Below, piece by piece: positions 44,263 through 54,228 of a stretch of DNA of 64,000 nt. Origin of the DNA: Bacteroidia bacterium (GTDB taxonomy: Bacteria; Bacteroidota; Bacteroidia; B-17B0; Aurantibacillaceae); assembly GCA_020846025.1 (NCBI GenBank), contig JADLER010000095.1:1-64000 (forward strand), read 5' to 3'. Both the position numbers and the translations under genes were made by a program. The notes under the pieces are model-generated. The model had not been told where the DNA came from. It ran no database searches and worked only from the letters and a program-made list of their open reading frames with translations. Within the stretch, counting starts at the first letter, position 1, and every line of letters starts with the position of its first letter.

Positions 44263-45252
44263 ATGCGATTTTTAACCTCTTTCTCATTCTATTTGCTTTT
44301 AGGGTTTTGTATAACCTATATTAACCCTGCATTTGCTCAAGAAAATGAGAAAGAAATGCCACAAACCGAAGCCTCAGATGAGCAAGATCTTTATGTGCCA
44401 GACAAAGGGTTCCATTTGGGCGTTATTATTGGGGCTTATTGGGCTAATAGGAATACTGCTTATTTATACGACGGGTATGGTTACGACATATACGGACAAC
44501 GAAATTCATTTGTTAATAGTGTATTGCGCGACCAGATTGTGAATGTTTATGGCGGCGGTAATGGCGGTGTAGATTATATAGCTCAATTACTTAATGTAAA
44601 CCCTGGCGATTGGACGTTTACAGAAAGTGATATGCCCGTAAATTTAAGATATACTACTACTTACGTTGTTGGGCTTAACACCCGATATAGGATTGACAAA
44701 AAATCAGCCATACTTTTAAATATAAATGGCACAAAACTAAATGTAAATGGTAAATTTACGATTACGGCATTAAACACCACTGGCGCTGGAAATGGCTTAG
44801 GTAATGGATTTAACAACACGCCTCGCATTAATCAATTTGCTATTGTTGGATCCGAACAACGTTTGATGTTTCAATTTGGATATCAACGCTTGTTGGGTAA
44901 AAACAAACGTCTTAACTTCTTAGTAGAAGCAGGCATGAATATTATCATGTCAAAAGCTCAAAAAAACCAAGCCGTTTTTACGAGTGATTTTAATGGTGGC
45001 GCCAATAATTTTACAATTGATTTAATGAATGTATATCGCCAATCACAATATTACTACTACAGTGCAAAATATTTTACTGGTGTAGGCATTGGTGCTTTTG
45101 CTGGCTTGGGTATTAATTTTAATATCAATCCTAAATATAGCATTCAACTTTTATATAATCCTTCCTACGACCGCATTACCTTAGGCTATGCCCCAACTTT
45201 TAAACTTCAAAATGCTTGCGGATTTAGAGTTTATTATAATCTAAGCTATTAA
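44263..45252 (+). CDS. Outer-membrane beta-barrel protein
   Basis: About 329 aa from the ATG at 44263 (a TTG 6 nt earlier is in frame). Signal peptide (RFLTSFSFYLLLGFCITYINPAFAQ), a short acidic linker, then strands ending in aromatic residues (LRYTTTYVVGLNTRYRI, SAILLNINGTKLNVNGKF, LMFQFGYQRLLG) and a C-terminal GFRVYYNLSY. Barrel of PorT/OMP_b-brl-like type; the exact family is not assigned. TATTTTTG at 44252-44259 just before the start resembles a -7 box, which would give a very short leader. Confidence 0.8.
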   Translation: MRFLTSFSFYLLLGFCITYINPAFAQENEKEMPQTEASDEQDLYVPDKGFHLGVIIGAYWANRNTAYLYDGYGYDIYGQRNSFVNSVLRDQIVNVYGGGNGGVDYIAQLLNVNPGDWTFTESDMPVNLRYTTTYVVGLNTRYRIDKKSAILLNINGTKLNVNGKFTITALNTTGAGNGLGNGFNNTPRINQFAIVGSEQRLMFQFGYQRLLGKNKRLNFLVEAGMNIIMSKAQKNQAVFTSDFNGGANNFTIDLMNVYRQSQYYYYSAKYFTGVGIGAFAGLGINFNINPKYSIQLLYNPSYDRITLGYAPTFKLQNACGFRVYYNLSY

Positions 45253-45322
45253 TAAAGGTTAAACGACTTATTTTACGTTATAAGTGGTAATTATATTTGA
45301 GTTTATATGATTACTTTTAGGC

Positions 45323-45985
45323 GTGATTAAATTACATCAAATTCGAAAATCTTACCAACTAAATAATACCTCTTTTGAGGTGTTAAAAGGAATTGATTTG
45401 CAGATTAATGAGGGCGAATTTGTTTCCATTATGGGCTCTTCTGGATCGGGAAAATCCACGCTCTTAAATATATTAGGTATTTTAGATAACTATGATAGTG
45501 GTAGTTACTACTTAGATAATCTTTTAGTAAAAGATTTATCCCAAACCAAGGCTGCCCAATTACGAAATCAGTTTTTAGGTTTTGTTTTTCAATCATTTAA
45601 TTTATTATCTTTTAAAAATGCTATGGAAAATGTGGCGCTTCCGCTGTATTATCAAAAAGTATCGCGCAAAGAGAGAAATAAAAAAGCTCTCGAATATTTA
45701 GATAAAGTAGGTTTAAAAGAATGGGCTAACCACCTACCTAGCGAAATGAGTGGAGGACAAAAACAGCGTGTAGCCATTGCTAGAGCATTAATAGGAAACC
45801 CAAAGGTAATTTTTGCCGATGAGCCAACAGGTGCTTTAGATTCTAAAACCTCGATAGAAGTGATGGATATTTTTAAAGACATTAATCAGCAAGGAAAAAC
45901 CATTGTATTAGTAACCCACGAAAATGATATTGCCGAAATGACACATCGCACCATTAGATTAAAAGATGGATTAATTGTTTCGTAA
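45323..45985 (+). CDS. MacB-like ABC transporter ATP-binding protein
   Basis: 220 aa, GTG start. Walker [11 protein letters not shown]-loop FVFQSFNLL, signature MSGGQKQR, Walker [17 protein letters not shown]-loop LVTHE. Size and sequence match the LolD/MacB ATPase group. First gene of a four-gene efflux operon (two FtsX-type permeases and an HlyD adaptor follow). Confidence 0.95.
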   Translation: MIKLHQIRKSYQLNNTSFEVLKGIDLQINEGEFVSIMGSSGSGKSTLLNILGILDNYDSGSYYLDNLLVKDLSQTKAAQLRNQFLGFVFQSFNLLSFKNAMENVALPLYYQKVSRKERNKKALEYLDKVGLKEWANHLPSEMSGGQKQRVAIARALIGNPKVIFADEPTGALDSKTSIEVMDIFKDINQQGKTIVLVTHENDIAEMTHRTIRLKDGLIVS

Positions 45986-45997
45986 AACTATTGTATC

Positions 45998-47227
45998 ATG
46001 TTTGACCTAGATAAATGGCAAGAAATATTAGGAACTATTAAAAAAAATAAGCTCCGAACTTTTTTAACCGCATTTAGTGTGGCTTGGGGAATTTTTATCC
46101 TTATTGTACTTCTTGCCACAGGCCAGGGTTTACGAAACGGCGCACAAGCACAATTTGGAAATGATGCTGCTAACAGTATTTGGATAGATGGTGGTGAGAC
46201 TAGCATGGCGTATGACGGCTACAAAACAGGTAGAAAAATTCAGTTAAAAAACTCTGATTTTTATTATGTGAAAAATAATATTGAGGGTGTTGAGTACGCC
46301 TCGGCTGTTTATAACGGACGAGCAGGCATGACGCTTTCCTATAAAAATGAGCGAGCAGGTTACACAGTTCGTTCTTGTGCTCCCGATCATAATTTATTAG
46401 AGAAAGCTAAAATTGTAAAAGGTCGTTTTATTAATCAAAATGATTTTAATGAATATAGAAAAGTGTGTGTAATAGGAATACCTGTTGAAGAAACACTTTT
46501 TAAAGGCGAAGAATCGTTAGGTAAATTTATTGATATATCGGGAACGAAATTTGAAGTTGTAGGTGTTTTTTCAGACCCTGGAAAAGGCGATAATGATAGG
46601 GCTTATATTCCATTACTGACTGCGCAACGTATTTATAACGGACAAGATAAAATTGGGATGATGTGGATAAGTACAGGAACCGTTAGTGCTGAATACAGCG
46701 AACAAATGGAGCAAAACATTCGACAATTTCTTGCTAAAAAACATCATTTTAATCCCGATGACATGAATGCGATTGGTATTTTTAATAATAATATTGAGTA
46801 TTGGCGCATAATGAATATGCTTGATGGGGTATCTTGGTTTGTATTCATTATTGGAGTATTTACTTTAATTGCTGGCGTTGTAGGTGTCAGTAATATTATG
46901 ATGATTGTAGTAAAAGAACGTACCAAAGAAATTGGTGTAAGAAAAGCATTAGGTGCTACACCTTGGTCGGTTATTTCTTTAATATTACAAGAATCGGTTT
47001 TTATAACATTTATAGCTGGTTACATAGGTTTAATTTTGGGTGTAGGAACTATCGAGCTAGTTAAATACTTTAAACTGGAAGGTGATTTTTTTAAAAACCC
47101 AGAAGTAGATATTTCTGTAGCCATTACAGCAGTTATTTTAATAATTATTGCTGGTGCTTTAGCTGGATTTTTTCCTGCCCTTAGAGCATCAAAAGTTGAA
47201 CCCATAGTTGCATTAAGAGACGAATGA
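45998..47227 (+). CDS. MacB-like ABC transporter permease 1
   Basis: 409 aa. N-terminal helix (RTFLTAFSVAWGIFILIVLLA), a large periplasmic MacB_PCD domain, and C-terminal FtsX domain with three helices (GVSWFVFIIGVFTLIAGVVG, SVFITFIAGYIGLILGV, AITAVILIIIAGALAGFFPA). The coupling helix VKERTKEIGVRKALGATP is intact. Overlaps the second permease by 4 nt; with it, forms the likely heterodimer. Confidence 0.93.
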   Translation: MFDLDKWQEILGTIKKNKLRTFLTAFSVAWGIFILIVLLATGQGLRNGAQAQFGNDAANSIWIDGGETSMAYDGYKTGRKIQLKNSDFYYVKNNIEGVEYASAVYNGRAGMTLSYKNERAGYTVRSCAPDHNLLEKAKIVKGRFINQNDFNEYRKVCVIGIPVEETLFKGEESLGKFIDISGTKFEVVGVFSDPGKGDNDRAYIPLLTAQRIYNGQDKIGMMWISTGTVSAEYSEQMEQNIRQFLAKKHHFNPDDMNAIGIFNNNIEYWRIMNMLDGVSWFVFIIGVFTLIAGVVGVSNIMMIVVKERTKEIGVRKALGATPWSVISLILQESVFITFIAGYIGLILGVGTIELVKYFKLEGDFFKNPEVDISVAITAVILIIIAGALAGFFPALRASKVEPIVALRDE

Positions 47228-48480
47228 TGATTTTTGAGAAAGATAATTGGCAAGAAATTTTTGCAACAATTCGTAAAAATAAACTACGAACATTTTTGAC
47301 TATGTTAGGTGTGTTTTGGGGAATTTTTATGTTGGTAATTATGTTGGGCGCTGGCAATGGCTTACGTCATGGTATTTTACGAGAGTTTGGAGGTAGTGCC
47401 ACAAATAGTTTTTTTGTGTGGGCGCAACAAACAACTAAAGCATACAAAGGCATGAAACCAAATAGGATTTTTAATTATAAAACAAACGATATTAAGGCCA
47501 TTGAACAACTACCCGAAGTAGCTGTGGTATCTCCATTAAACCAGTTAGGTGGCCACGAAGGTACTAATAATGTAATGAGGGGTTTAAAAACAGCAGCTTG
47601 TGAAATTCAGGCTTGTTATCCAAACATTTCAGACATATCGGAAATTAGAATTAACAAAGGACGATTTATAAATGCTTTAGATATAAAAGAAAAACGAAAA
47701 GTATGCGTCATTGGTCCTCGTGTAGCTGAAATGTTATTTAAGAAAGATGAGGATGTTATTGGTGAATATATTAAAATTAATGGTGTGTATTTTAAAGTTG
47801 TAGGATTAACAGAAATAGCCATTGGCGGACAAGAAGGCAGAGAGCAATCTCAACGCATAAACATTCCTTTTACTACATTTCAAAATGCGTTTAATTATGG
47901 TGATGTGGTTGGCTGGTTTGCTATTAAATCTAAAGAAGAAGTGCCTGCCGAAGTTTCTGAACAACGAGTTGTAGAACTATTAAAAGAACGTCATAAAATT
48001 GCCCCTGATGATTTAAAAGCCATAGGGCATTGGAATATGGCAACAGAGTATAACAAACTCACTGGTCTTTTTTCTGCTATTGAAATTTTAGTTTGGATTG
48101 TAGGTGTAGGAACTCTATTAGCTGGGGTAATTGGTATTAGTACCATTATGCTTATTGTTGTAAAAGAACGCACAAAAGAAATTGGAGTGAAAAGAGCCTT
48201 AGGAGCGGTACCTGCGCAAGTAATAGGTCAAATTGTACTAGAAGCCATTTTCCTAACCTCTATTTCTGGATACTTTGGTTTGGTGTTTGGGATAGGTATT
48301 TTAGAGGGATTAGATAAAGCTATTGGCAATTCGGGTGGCCTATTTACTAACCCCACAGTTGATTTAGCTGTTGCCATAAAAGCTTTAATTGTACTTATAA
48401 TTAGCGGAGCTTTAGCAGGACTTTTACCAGCCAGTAAAGCAGTAGCAATTAAACCAGTAGAGGCATTAAGAACAGAATAA
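47224..48480 (+). CDS. MacB-like ABC transporter permease 2
   Basis: 418 aa, paralogue of the preceding permease with the same layout: N-terminal helix (LTMLGVFWGIFMLVIMLGAG), periplasmic MacB_PCD domain, FtsX domain and VKERTKEIGVKRALGAVP. Tandem permeases encoded with one ATPase imply a heterodimeric MacB-type complex that exports from the periplasm together with an adaptor and a TolC-like channel. Confidence 0.93.
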   Translation: MMIFEKDNWQEIFATIRKNKLRTFLTMLGVFWGIFMLVIMLGAGNGLRHGILREFGGSATNSFFVWAQQTTKAYKGMKPNRIFNYKTNDIKAIEQLPEVAVVSPLNQLGGHEGTNNVMRGLKTAACEIQACYPNISDISEIRINKGRFINALDIKEKRKVCVIGPRVAEMLFKKDEDVIGEYIKINGVYFKVVGLTEIAIGGQEGREQSQRINIPFTTFQNAFNYGDVVGWFAIKSKEEVPAEVSEQRVVELLKERHKIAPDDLKAIGHWNMATEYNKLTGLFSAIEILVWIVGVGTLLAGVIGISTIMLIVVKERTKEIGVKRALGAVPAQVIGQIVLEAIFLTSISGYFGLVFGIGILEGLDKAIGNSGGLFTNPTVDLAVAIKALIVLIISGALAGLLPASKAVAIKPVEALRTE

Positions 48481-48502
48481 TAAATTTTTAACTCAAACAA
48501 AA

Positions 48503-49603
48503 ATGATAAAACAAACAATTAAAATTACGTTCCTCATTTTATTTATAGGATTAGTGTTTTGGACATTTTACTTTTTATATAATAAATCGCAAAAACCACC
48601 TGAGGTTTATAAAACCATCAAACCATTTGATACAACTATTATCAAAAAAACAGTAGCTACTGGTTCGGTAACACCACGTAAAGAAATTAATGTAAAACCA
48701 CAGGTTAGTGGAATCATAGAAAAGCTTTACATTATTGCAGGACAAGAAATAAAGCAAGGTGATATTATTGCTAAGGTGAAAATTATACCCAATATGTTAA
48801 ACCTTGCTAATGCTGAAAACAGAATTAATACCGCTCAAGTTAATTTTGATAATGCAAAATTAGATTACGATCGCAATAAAACCTTATTTGACCAAAATGT
48901 AATTTCTAAAGCCGATATGCAGGTTTATGATATGAAATTAAACGCTGCAAAAATTGAATTAGAATCCGCTCAAAATCAATTACAAATTATTAAGGAGGGC
49001 GCTTCAAAAACAGCTGGCGCAACTAGCAATACATTTGTAAAAGCTACTATTACCGGTATGGTGTTAGATGTCCCTGTAAAAGAAGGAGGACAAGTGATTG
49101 AAAGCAACACCTTTAACGAAGGAACAACTATAGCTGTAGTTGCTAATATGGGTGAAATGATTTTTGAAGGTAGATTAGATGAAAGCGAAGTTGGAAAAAT
49201 TAAAGAGAACATGGATATTGTATTAACAATAGGTGCGATTGATAAAGAAAGTTTTACAGCAAAGCTTGAGTATATTGCACCTAAAGGGGTTATCGAAAAT
49301 GGCGCTATACAGTTCTTAATTAGGGCAGCCATTGACAAAACGAACTCTTCATTTTTAAGAGCTGGTTATAGTGCTAATGCAGATATTATTCTTGATAAAA
49401 AAGAAAGAGTTATGGCAATTCCAGAAAGTGTTTTACAATTTGACAAAGAAAAACCTTATGTAGAAATTGAAACTAAAAAACAAGTTTTTGAGAAACGCTT
49501 TATCAAAACAGGATTATCTGACGGTTTAAATATTGAGGTTTTAGAGGGTTTACAAAAAACCGATCATATTAAAACACCTCAGTTGGAAGAAATAAAAGAT
49601 TAA
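48503..49603 (+). CDS. HlyD/MacA-type periplasmic adaptor
   Basis: 366 aa. One N-terminal anchor (KITFLILFIGLVFWTFYFL), a lipoyl-like segment (VKPQVSGIIEKLYIIAGQEIK), a coiled-coil hairpin (NAENRINTAQVNFDNAKLDYDRNKTL in shortened sense, then KLNAAKIELESAQNQLQI), and beta-barrel and membrane-proximal domains (EGRLDESEVGKIKENMDIV). Membrane-fusion protein linking the inner-membrane ABC pair to an outer-membrane channel. No TolC-like gene is in the operon. Confidence 0.92.
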   Translation: MIKQTIKITFLILFIGLVFWTFYFLYNKSQKPPEVYKTIKPFDTTIIKKTVATGSVTPRKEINVKPQVSGIIEKLYIIAGQEIKQGDIIAKVKIIPNMLNLANAENRINTAQVNFDNAKLDYDRNKTLFDQNVISKADMQVYDMKLNAAKIELESAQNQLQIIKEGASKTAGATSNTFVKATITGMVLDVPVKEGGQVIESNTFNEGTTIAVVANMGEMIFEGRLDESEVGKIKENMDIVLTIGAIDKESFTAKLEYIAPKGVIENGAIQFLIRAAIDKTNSSFLRAGYSANADIILDKKERVMAIPESVLQFDKEKPYVEIETKKQVFEKRFIKTGLSDGLNIEVLEGLQKTDHIKTPQLEEIKD

Positions 49604-50226
49604 AATTTAGCTTGGATACCTATTCCAATATTAGCGCCACCACCTACTAAATCAAGTGCATCATCTAGTTTAGTAAACGTATTTTGAAAGTCCATATCTC
49701 TATAAGCGCAATGTACGTAAGCTAAATTAAGATACATTCCAACGTATTTTCCAAAATAGAAACGAGGTTGAAAATGAATATCATATATTAATCCACCCCC
49801 TTTAGCTTGCGACACATAGGCATCACGCGCATCCCAATTTAAGTGTGAATATCCTATGTTAAAACCTGCCAACATATCCACATATTTTGACCGTACAAAA
49901 TGAGCATTAACTAATACAGATCCATCTACAGATGTAACAGATGGTTTTGTGTTAGTAACCGAATCAGTTTCAGTAAAATAATCTGAATATTGCACTTTTG
50001 CACCAACCCCCAACCAATTTAAAACTCCATACTCGTAATGCAAACTAAATATTTTATTAGCAGCAGCCTCTTTTTTAGAAGTAGGTTGAGAGGCAATTTT
50101 AGATGTGTAACTATAAATTCCTAAGTCTGCTCCCAGCGCCACTACATTTTTTCCTTTTTCAAAACTTCGTTGAGCTTGAGTAATAAAAGAGAAACAAACT
50201 AATAAAGTAATTATGTATTTAGTCAT
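49600..50226 (-). CDS. Hypothetical outer-membrane protein
   Basis: 208 aa. Signal peptide (KYIITLLVCFSFITQAQ), then barrel-like strands (NVVALGADLGIYSYTS, YGVLNWLGVGAKVQYSDYF, GSVLVNAHFVRSKYVDM, PRFYFGKYVGMYLNLAYVHC) and a C-terminal NIGIGIQAKF ending in Phe. Small eight-strand-type barrel of unknown function. Its stop overlaps that of the adaptor gene by 4 nt on opposite strands. Confidence 0.78.
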   Translation of the reverse strand: MTKYIITLLVCFSFITQAQRSFEKGKNVVALGADLGIYSYTSKIASQPTSKKEAAANKIFSLHYEYGVLNWLGVGAKVQYSDYFTETDSVTNTKPSVTSVDGSVLVNAHFVRSKYVDMLAGFNIGYSHLNWDARDAYVSQAKGGGLIYDIHFQPRFYFGKYVGMYLNLAYVHCAYRDMDFQNTFTKLDDALDLVGGGANIGIGIQAKF

Positions 50227-50334
50227 AGTTTTATTTTTTCATAAAATTACAGCAATTTAATGAATTATGGGAATTTTTATTTTATCTATATTTCTAAAAT
50301 AAATTAGTAATATTGATATATCCATTTAGGTCTT

Positions 50335-50775
50335 ATGTCATTATACATTGTTAAAATAGCTTATAACGAAGATACCATTCAGCGTATCATTCAGCTACGT
50401 TATGAAGTGTTGCGTAAACCATGGCAAAAACCTATTGATACAGCTAGCGATGAACTAGAGCAAACCGCTATTAACGCCTATATTGAAGAAAATGGAGAAA
50501 TCATTGCCTGCGGAAGATTACAAGATAACGGGCATAGCACTGGGCAAATTCGATTTATGGCGGTAAGTAAGTCTCATCAAGGTAAGGGTTTAGGAAAACT
50601 AATTTTAATAAAATTAGAACAAGAAGCCAAACGTATTGGATTAACCCAAATAGAGTTACAAGCTAGAGAAAATGCTGTTAAATTTTACGAAGCCAATGGC
50701 TATACTATAAAAGAAAAAAGTTTTGTACTTTGGAACATCATTCAGCACTTCTTAATGTTTAAGATGCTAAGTTAA
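50335..50775 (+). CDS. GNAT-family N-acetyltransferase
   Basis: 146 aa. GNAT fold with acetyl-CoA-binding motif A QIRFMAVSKSHQGKGLGKLI (Q/R-x-x-G-x-G/A) and the closing ARENAVKFYEANGY. Closest in style to the small ElaA/YjcF-type acetyltransferases (LRYEVLRKPW at the N-terminus). Substrate not predictable. Its 3' end overlaps the GT9 gene by 17 nt on opposite strands. Confidence 0.92.
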   Translation: MSLYIVKIAYNEDTIQRIIQLRYEVLRKPWQKPIDTASDELEQTAINAYIEENGEIIACGRLQDNGHSTGQIRFMAVSKSHQGKGLGKLILIKLEQEAKRIGLTQIELQARENAVKFYEANGYTIKEKSFVLWNIIQHFLMFKMLS

Positions 50776-51793
50776 TCTTCAAGAAGTGAGTTAATTCTTT
50801 TATAACGTCATTTACTGATATATCACGAATACATTTAAAATCAGGGCAATCATTTGGATTTTTTACACGTTGATGATTAGCTCCAATCCAAGAACTACAA
50901 GGCGCACAAGGCAAACTAAGCGACTGTATATGATGTTTTCTATGTAACCAATTATAACCGTACTGAATAGGATTTGAAGCACCCCAAATTGTAAATGTTG
51001 GTTTATTAAATAAAACAGCTATATGCATTAATCCACTATCTAATCCAATATAGGCTTGTGAATGATATATTAAATTCATCACATCACTTAGTTTTGTTTT
51101 TCCGATTAATGAGATAACATGCGGATAATTTTGTTTGGCCAGAGTATAATGTAAGTTAATCTCTGATTGATCACCTAATAAAACAATAGTTGTATCAGAA
51201 ATTTGATTAAATAACTTTAACCAATTTTCAAATGGCCAATTTTTAAAAGATGCTTTATTATTTGCTGAACTTGGCTGAACAATAATATAGTGTTTGGGTA
51301 ACTGATATTGAGCAATAGATTGTGGATTAAAACTAATTTTAAAATCTAAATCTTGCAATGAAGCCTCTGATTGAAATAAATGTAGGTTTTGGAGTGCATC
51401 ATGAATACCAATTTTAGGGTTTAAGAAATGAACAGTGTTAGAAGTTTTATTTGGTTCAAAACTTTTATAGTTTGTATATAATTTTTTTGCCAAGATTTTA
51501 GAAACCCAAAAATGTGCTCTACTAAAAGCAAAATGATTTAAAAAGACAAGATCAAATTTTTTGTAATGACTAATAGCAAAAAACAACAAAGTTGGTTTAT
51601 GTAGAGCTACTTTTTTAAAATCAAATAATTGAACATTCTCAAACATTGTTTCGCATTGATAAGGCGAAGTAAATAGACCAGTAACTAAAAATCCATCTTT
51701 TTTCAAGGCGTTTATGAGTGGTATTAACAAAACTGCATCTCCTACTCCTGCAGATACAAAAACTAAAGCATGTTTGTGTTTATTTATACTCAT
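50759..51793 (-). CDS. Glycosyltransferase family 9 (heptosyltransferase-like)
   Basis: 344 aa. Marks of the ADP-heptose:LPS heptosyltransferase family: N-terminal VFVSAGVGDAVLLIPLINAL, central HYIIVQPSSANNKASFKNW, and the nucleotide-sugar binding GLDSGLMHIAVLFNKP with later CAPCSSW. Acts in the cytosol on the inner core or another surface glycan. Overlaps the FkbM gene by 4 nt; both belong to a minus-strand pair divergent from the flippase at 52738. Confidence 0.9.
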   Translation of the reverse strand: MSINKHKHALVFVSAGVGDAVLLIPLINALKKDGFLVTGLFTSPYQCETMFENVQLFDFKKVALHKPTLLFFAISHYKKFDLVFLNHFAFSRAHFWVSKILAKKLYTNYKSFEPNKTSNTVHFLNPKIGIHDALQNLHLFQSEASLQDLDFKISFNPQSIAQYQLPKHYIIVQPSSANNKASFKNWPFENWLKLFNQISDTTIVLLGDQSEINLHYTLAKQNYPHVISLIGKTKLSDVMNLIYHSQAYIGLDSGLMHIAVLFNKPTFTIWGASNPIQYGYNWLHRKHHIQSLSLPCAPCSSWIGANHQRVKNPNDCPDFKCIRDISVNDVIKELTHFLKINLAS

Positions 51794-52632
51794 CTAACTC
51801 TCTCTAAAATTGTTTTATTAATTTCTTCGATAGACGGGATACTTGTATTCGATTGATGGATAAAGATATAATTATTAATGTATTCTTTGCTTCCAAAATA
51901 AGATTCATGGTTGGTTAAGTGTGTTTTATCTTCATAAGGAAACAATTGTAATACCTTTTTTGAGAAATAATAACATAGGTAGCCTTGTTGTTTAAATTGA
52001 TTAAATATGATTTCTAAATCTGTGTTTTGATGATGCCTTTGTTCTATTTCAATTATTAAAGTTGGGTGAAATTGAGCGAGGTAATTTTTTGCACCTTTTA
52101 ATACATTAAGCTCATGTCCTTCTACATCAATTTTTATAAGATCAGGTTTAAGATTCTGTTGTGTTACAAAATTATCTAGACTGTCTGTTTTCACCTTATA
52201 TATAATAGCTTCGGTTTCATTAACTTCTTTATGATGAACTTCTAATGAACTTAAACAATTATCAAGAACCCCATTAATTAATGGGATTTTAAATTGAAAT
52301 TCACCTTTTTTGTCGGACAAAGCCAAGGATAAAACATGGCTTTGAGAAAAAATATGTTTTAATTGATAGTTAAGTCTTTTTTCGGGTTCAAACAAATAGA
52401 TTTGATTTGCTGAAATGTGTTTTTCGGAATACAACGCGTATTCACCTTTATTAGCACCAATATCAAAAAAAATAGAATTTTTGTTTAAGAAAAATTCTAA
52501 TAGTAACAACTCAGCATCAAACTCAGAACTTGAAAGTGTTTGCCAATTAAGATGTTGGTAATGTCTAAATACTCGATTTTTTATAAATCGAGGATAAACA
52601 ATTAACAATATATTTTTAAAGAGTTGACGCAA
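51790..52632 (-). CDS. FkbM-family methyltransferase
   Basis: 280 aa. SAM-dependent methyltransferase: motif I IFFDIGANKGEYALYSE, LFEPEKRLNYQL, and the FkbM signature PDLIKIDVEGHELNVLKGA. FkbM enzymes methylate sugar hydroxyls or lipid-linked glycans; here the GT9 and flippase neighbours favour a surface polysaccharide. Probably starts with MRQLFKN at 52632. Confidence 0.92.
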   Translation of the reverse strand: MRQLFKNILLIVYPRFIKNRVFRHYQHLNWQTLSSSEFDAELLLLEFFLNKNSIFFDIGANKGEYALYSEKHISANQIYLFEPEKRLNYQLKHIFSQSHVLSLALSDKKGEFQFKIPLINGVLDNCLSSLEVHHKEVNETEAIIYKVKTDSLDNFVTQQNLKPDLIKIDVEGHELNVLKGAKNYLAQFHPTLIIEIEQRHHQNTDLEIIFNQFKQQGYLCYYFSKKVLQLFPYEDKTHLTNHESYFGSKEYINNYIFIHQSNTSIPSIEEINKTILERVR

Positions 52633-52737
52633 AGATTAGATATGTTTATTTGGGATACAATATAAAGCTAATTTTGCGGTTATGTAACAAGTCCACGAAA
52701 ATTTCATATTTTTATCCGACCTATCAATTAAAAAGCT

Positions 52738-53988
52738 TTGCTAAAAAACATCATATCTACTTTATTTACAAAAGGCGTTGTAGCAATTATTAACTTATTA
52801 ATCTTACTGATAAGTAGTAAACAATTAGGCGGTGATGGTAGAGGATATGTAAGTTTAATAATATTAAACATAGCCATTATTCAAATTATAACAGAAATAT
52901 ATACAGGTTCTGCAACTGTTTACTTTATATCCAAACAACCATTTCGTCAATTATACAATTTTGGAACTTTTTGGGCAATACTTTGCACTTTTATCATTGT
53001 TGGAATCATGTATTTGTTATATGTTTTCTTTGACATTGGTATTGGTGGTTTTTGGTTACACTTATTATTCCTTTCTTTTTTAATTATCCAACATTCTTTT
53101 CACATGGTTGTTATTTTAGCCAAAGAAAAAATCAAGTTATATAACTTTTTAAATTTACTTCAGCCATTCATGTTATTGCTCGTTCTATTGATGTTCTTTT
53201 TCCTTTTCCAAAATAAAAATTTTATTAGTTATATCTATGCTTTGTATATTTCTTTTGGCATTGCAATTTTTATATCTTCTATTCAGTTGTTTAAAATTTA
53301 TCAATCTACCTCTCACAACCAAACTACTGAATTTCATCCCATAAAAATTATCGAAAATGGATTTTATAATCAATTAGCCAATTTATCGCATATATTAAGT
53401 AACCGCTACAATTTTTATTTATTAGGTAATACTGTGTTGGTGGGCGTATATTCGAGCGCTACCTCACTCATTGAATCATTATGGATAATAAGTGGTAGTG
53501 CCTCACCTATAATTTTAGCACACATAGCTAATGAAAAAGACCCCGAAAACAATGCAAGACTAACTTTAGCTTATGCTAAAATCTGTTTTCTATTAAGCTT
53601 AATATGTGTGATATGTCTTTATTTTATTCCTCGTGATTTTTTTGTGTTTTTACTTGGGCAGGATTTTATTCATATAAAAACCGTTATGCTATACCTTTCG
53701 CCAGGTGTGCTATGTATAAGTTTTGCCACTATTATTAGTCATTATTACTCTGGATTAGGGAAACAAAAAATACTATTAATGGCTAATAGTACGGGATTTT
53801 TAGTTACCATTTGTTTAAGTAAATATTTAATTTCCAAAGATCAACTCTTAGGAGCTTCGTACACCGCTACTCTTTCTTATGCCACTACTACTATCGTTTT
53901 AGTTTGTGTTTTTTTATGGCAAAATAAATTTAGAATAACCGATTTTTTTAACCTCAAACAAGATGTAGCACTTTTAAAGAAGCATTAA
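52738..53988 (+). CDS. Polysaccharide flippase (Wzx/MOP-type)
   Basis: 416 aa, TTG start at 52738 (LKNIISTLFTKGVVAIINLLILLISSKQLG is the first helix, with no Met before it). About 12 predicted transmembrane helices and the MOP-superfamily entry motif. Exports lipid-linked glycan repeat units across the inner membrane. Divergent from the FkbM/GT9 pair, so the three likely form one glycan locus. The 240-nt gap after it (53989-54228) contains only AT-rich sequence with two short weak hairpins. Confidence 0.87.
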   Translation: MLKNIISTLFTKGVVAIINLLILLISSKQLGGDGRGYVSLIILNIAIIQIITEIYTGSATVYFISKQPFRQLYNFGTFWAILCTFIIVGIMYLLYVFFDIGIGGFWLHLLFLSFLIIQHSFHMVVILAKEKIKLYNFLNLLQPFMLLLVLLMFFFLFQNKNFISYIYALYISFGIAIFISSIQLFKIYQSTSHNQTTEFHPIKIIENGFYNQLANLSHILSNRYNFYLLGNTVLVGVYSSATSLIESLWIISGSASPIILAHIANEKDPENNARLTLAYAKICFLLSLICVICLYFIPRDFFVFLLGQDFIHIKTVMLYLSPGVLCISFATIISHYYSGLGKQKILLMANSTGFLVTICLSKYLISKDQLLGASYTATLSYATTTIVLVCVFLWQNKFRITDFFNLKQDVALLKKH

Positions 53989-54228
53989 GGTTAACTTCAT
54001 TACTCAATACATCAGCTATTTCAATCTTTAAATTAACCTATTCAAGAATTTGTTGTTTTTTAAAATAACCTTTTTAGGTTTTATATCGTATAAGAATATA
54101 GCAACTATAAAAAGAATAGAAATCATGCAGTCATAAGTGAGCTATTAGCTCAAATAAACAAAGTATAAATTATAAACTAAAATATAAAAAAATGAAACAA
54201 AGTATTAACTCTTCAAAACCTATTCGTC

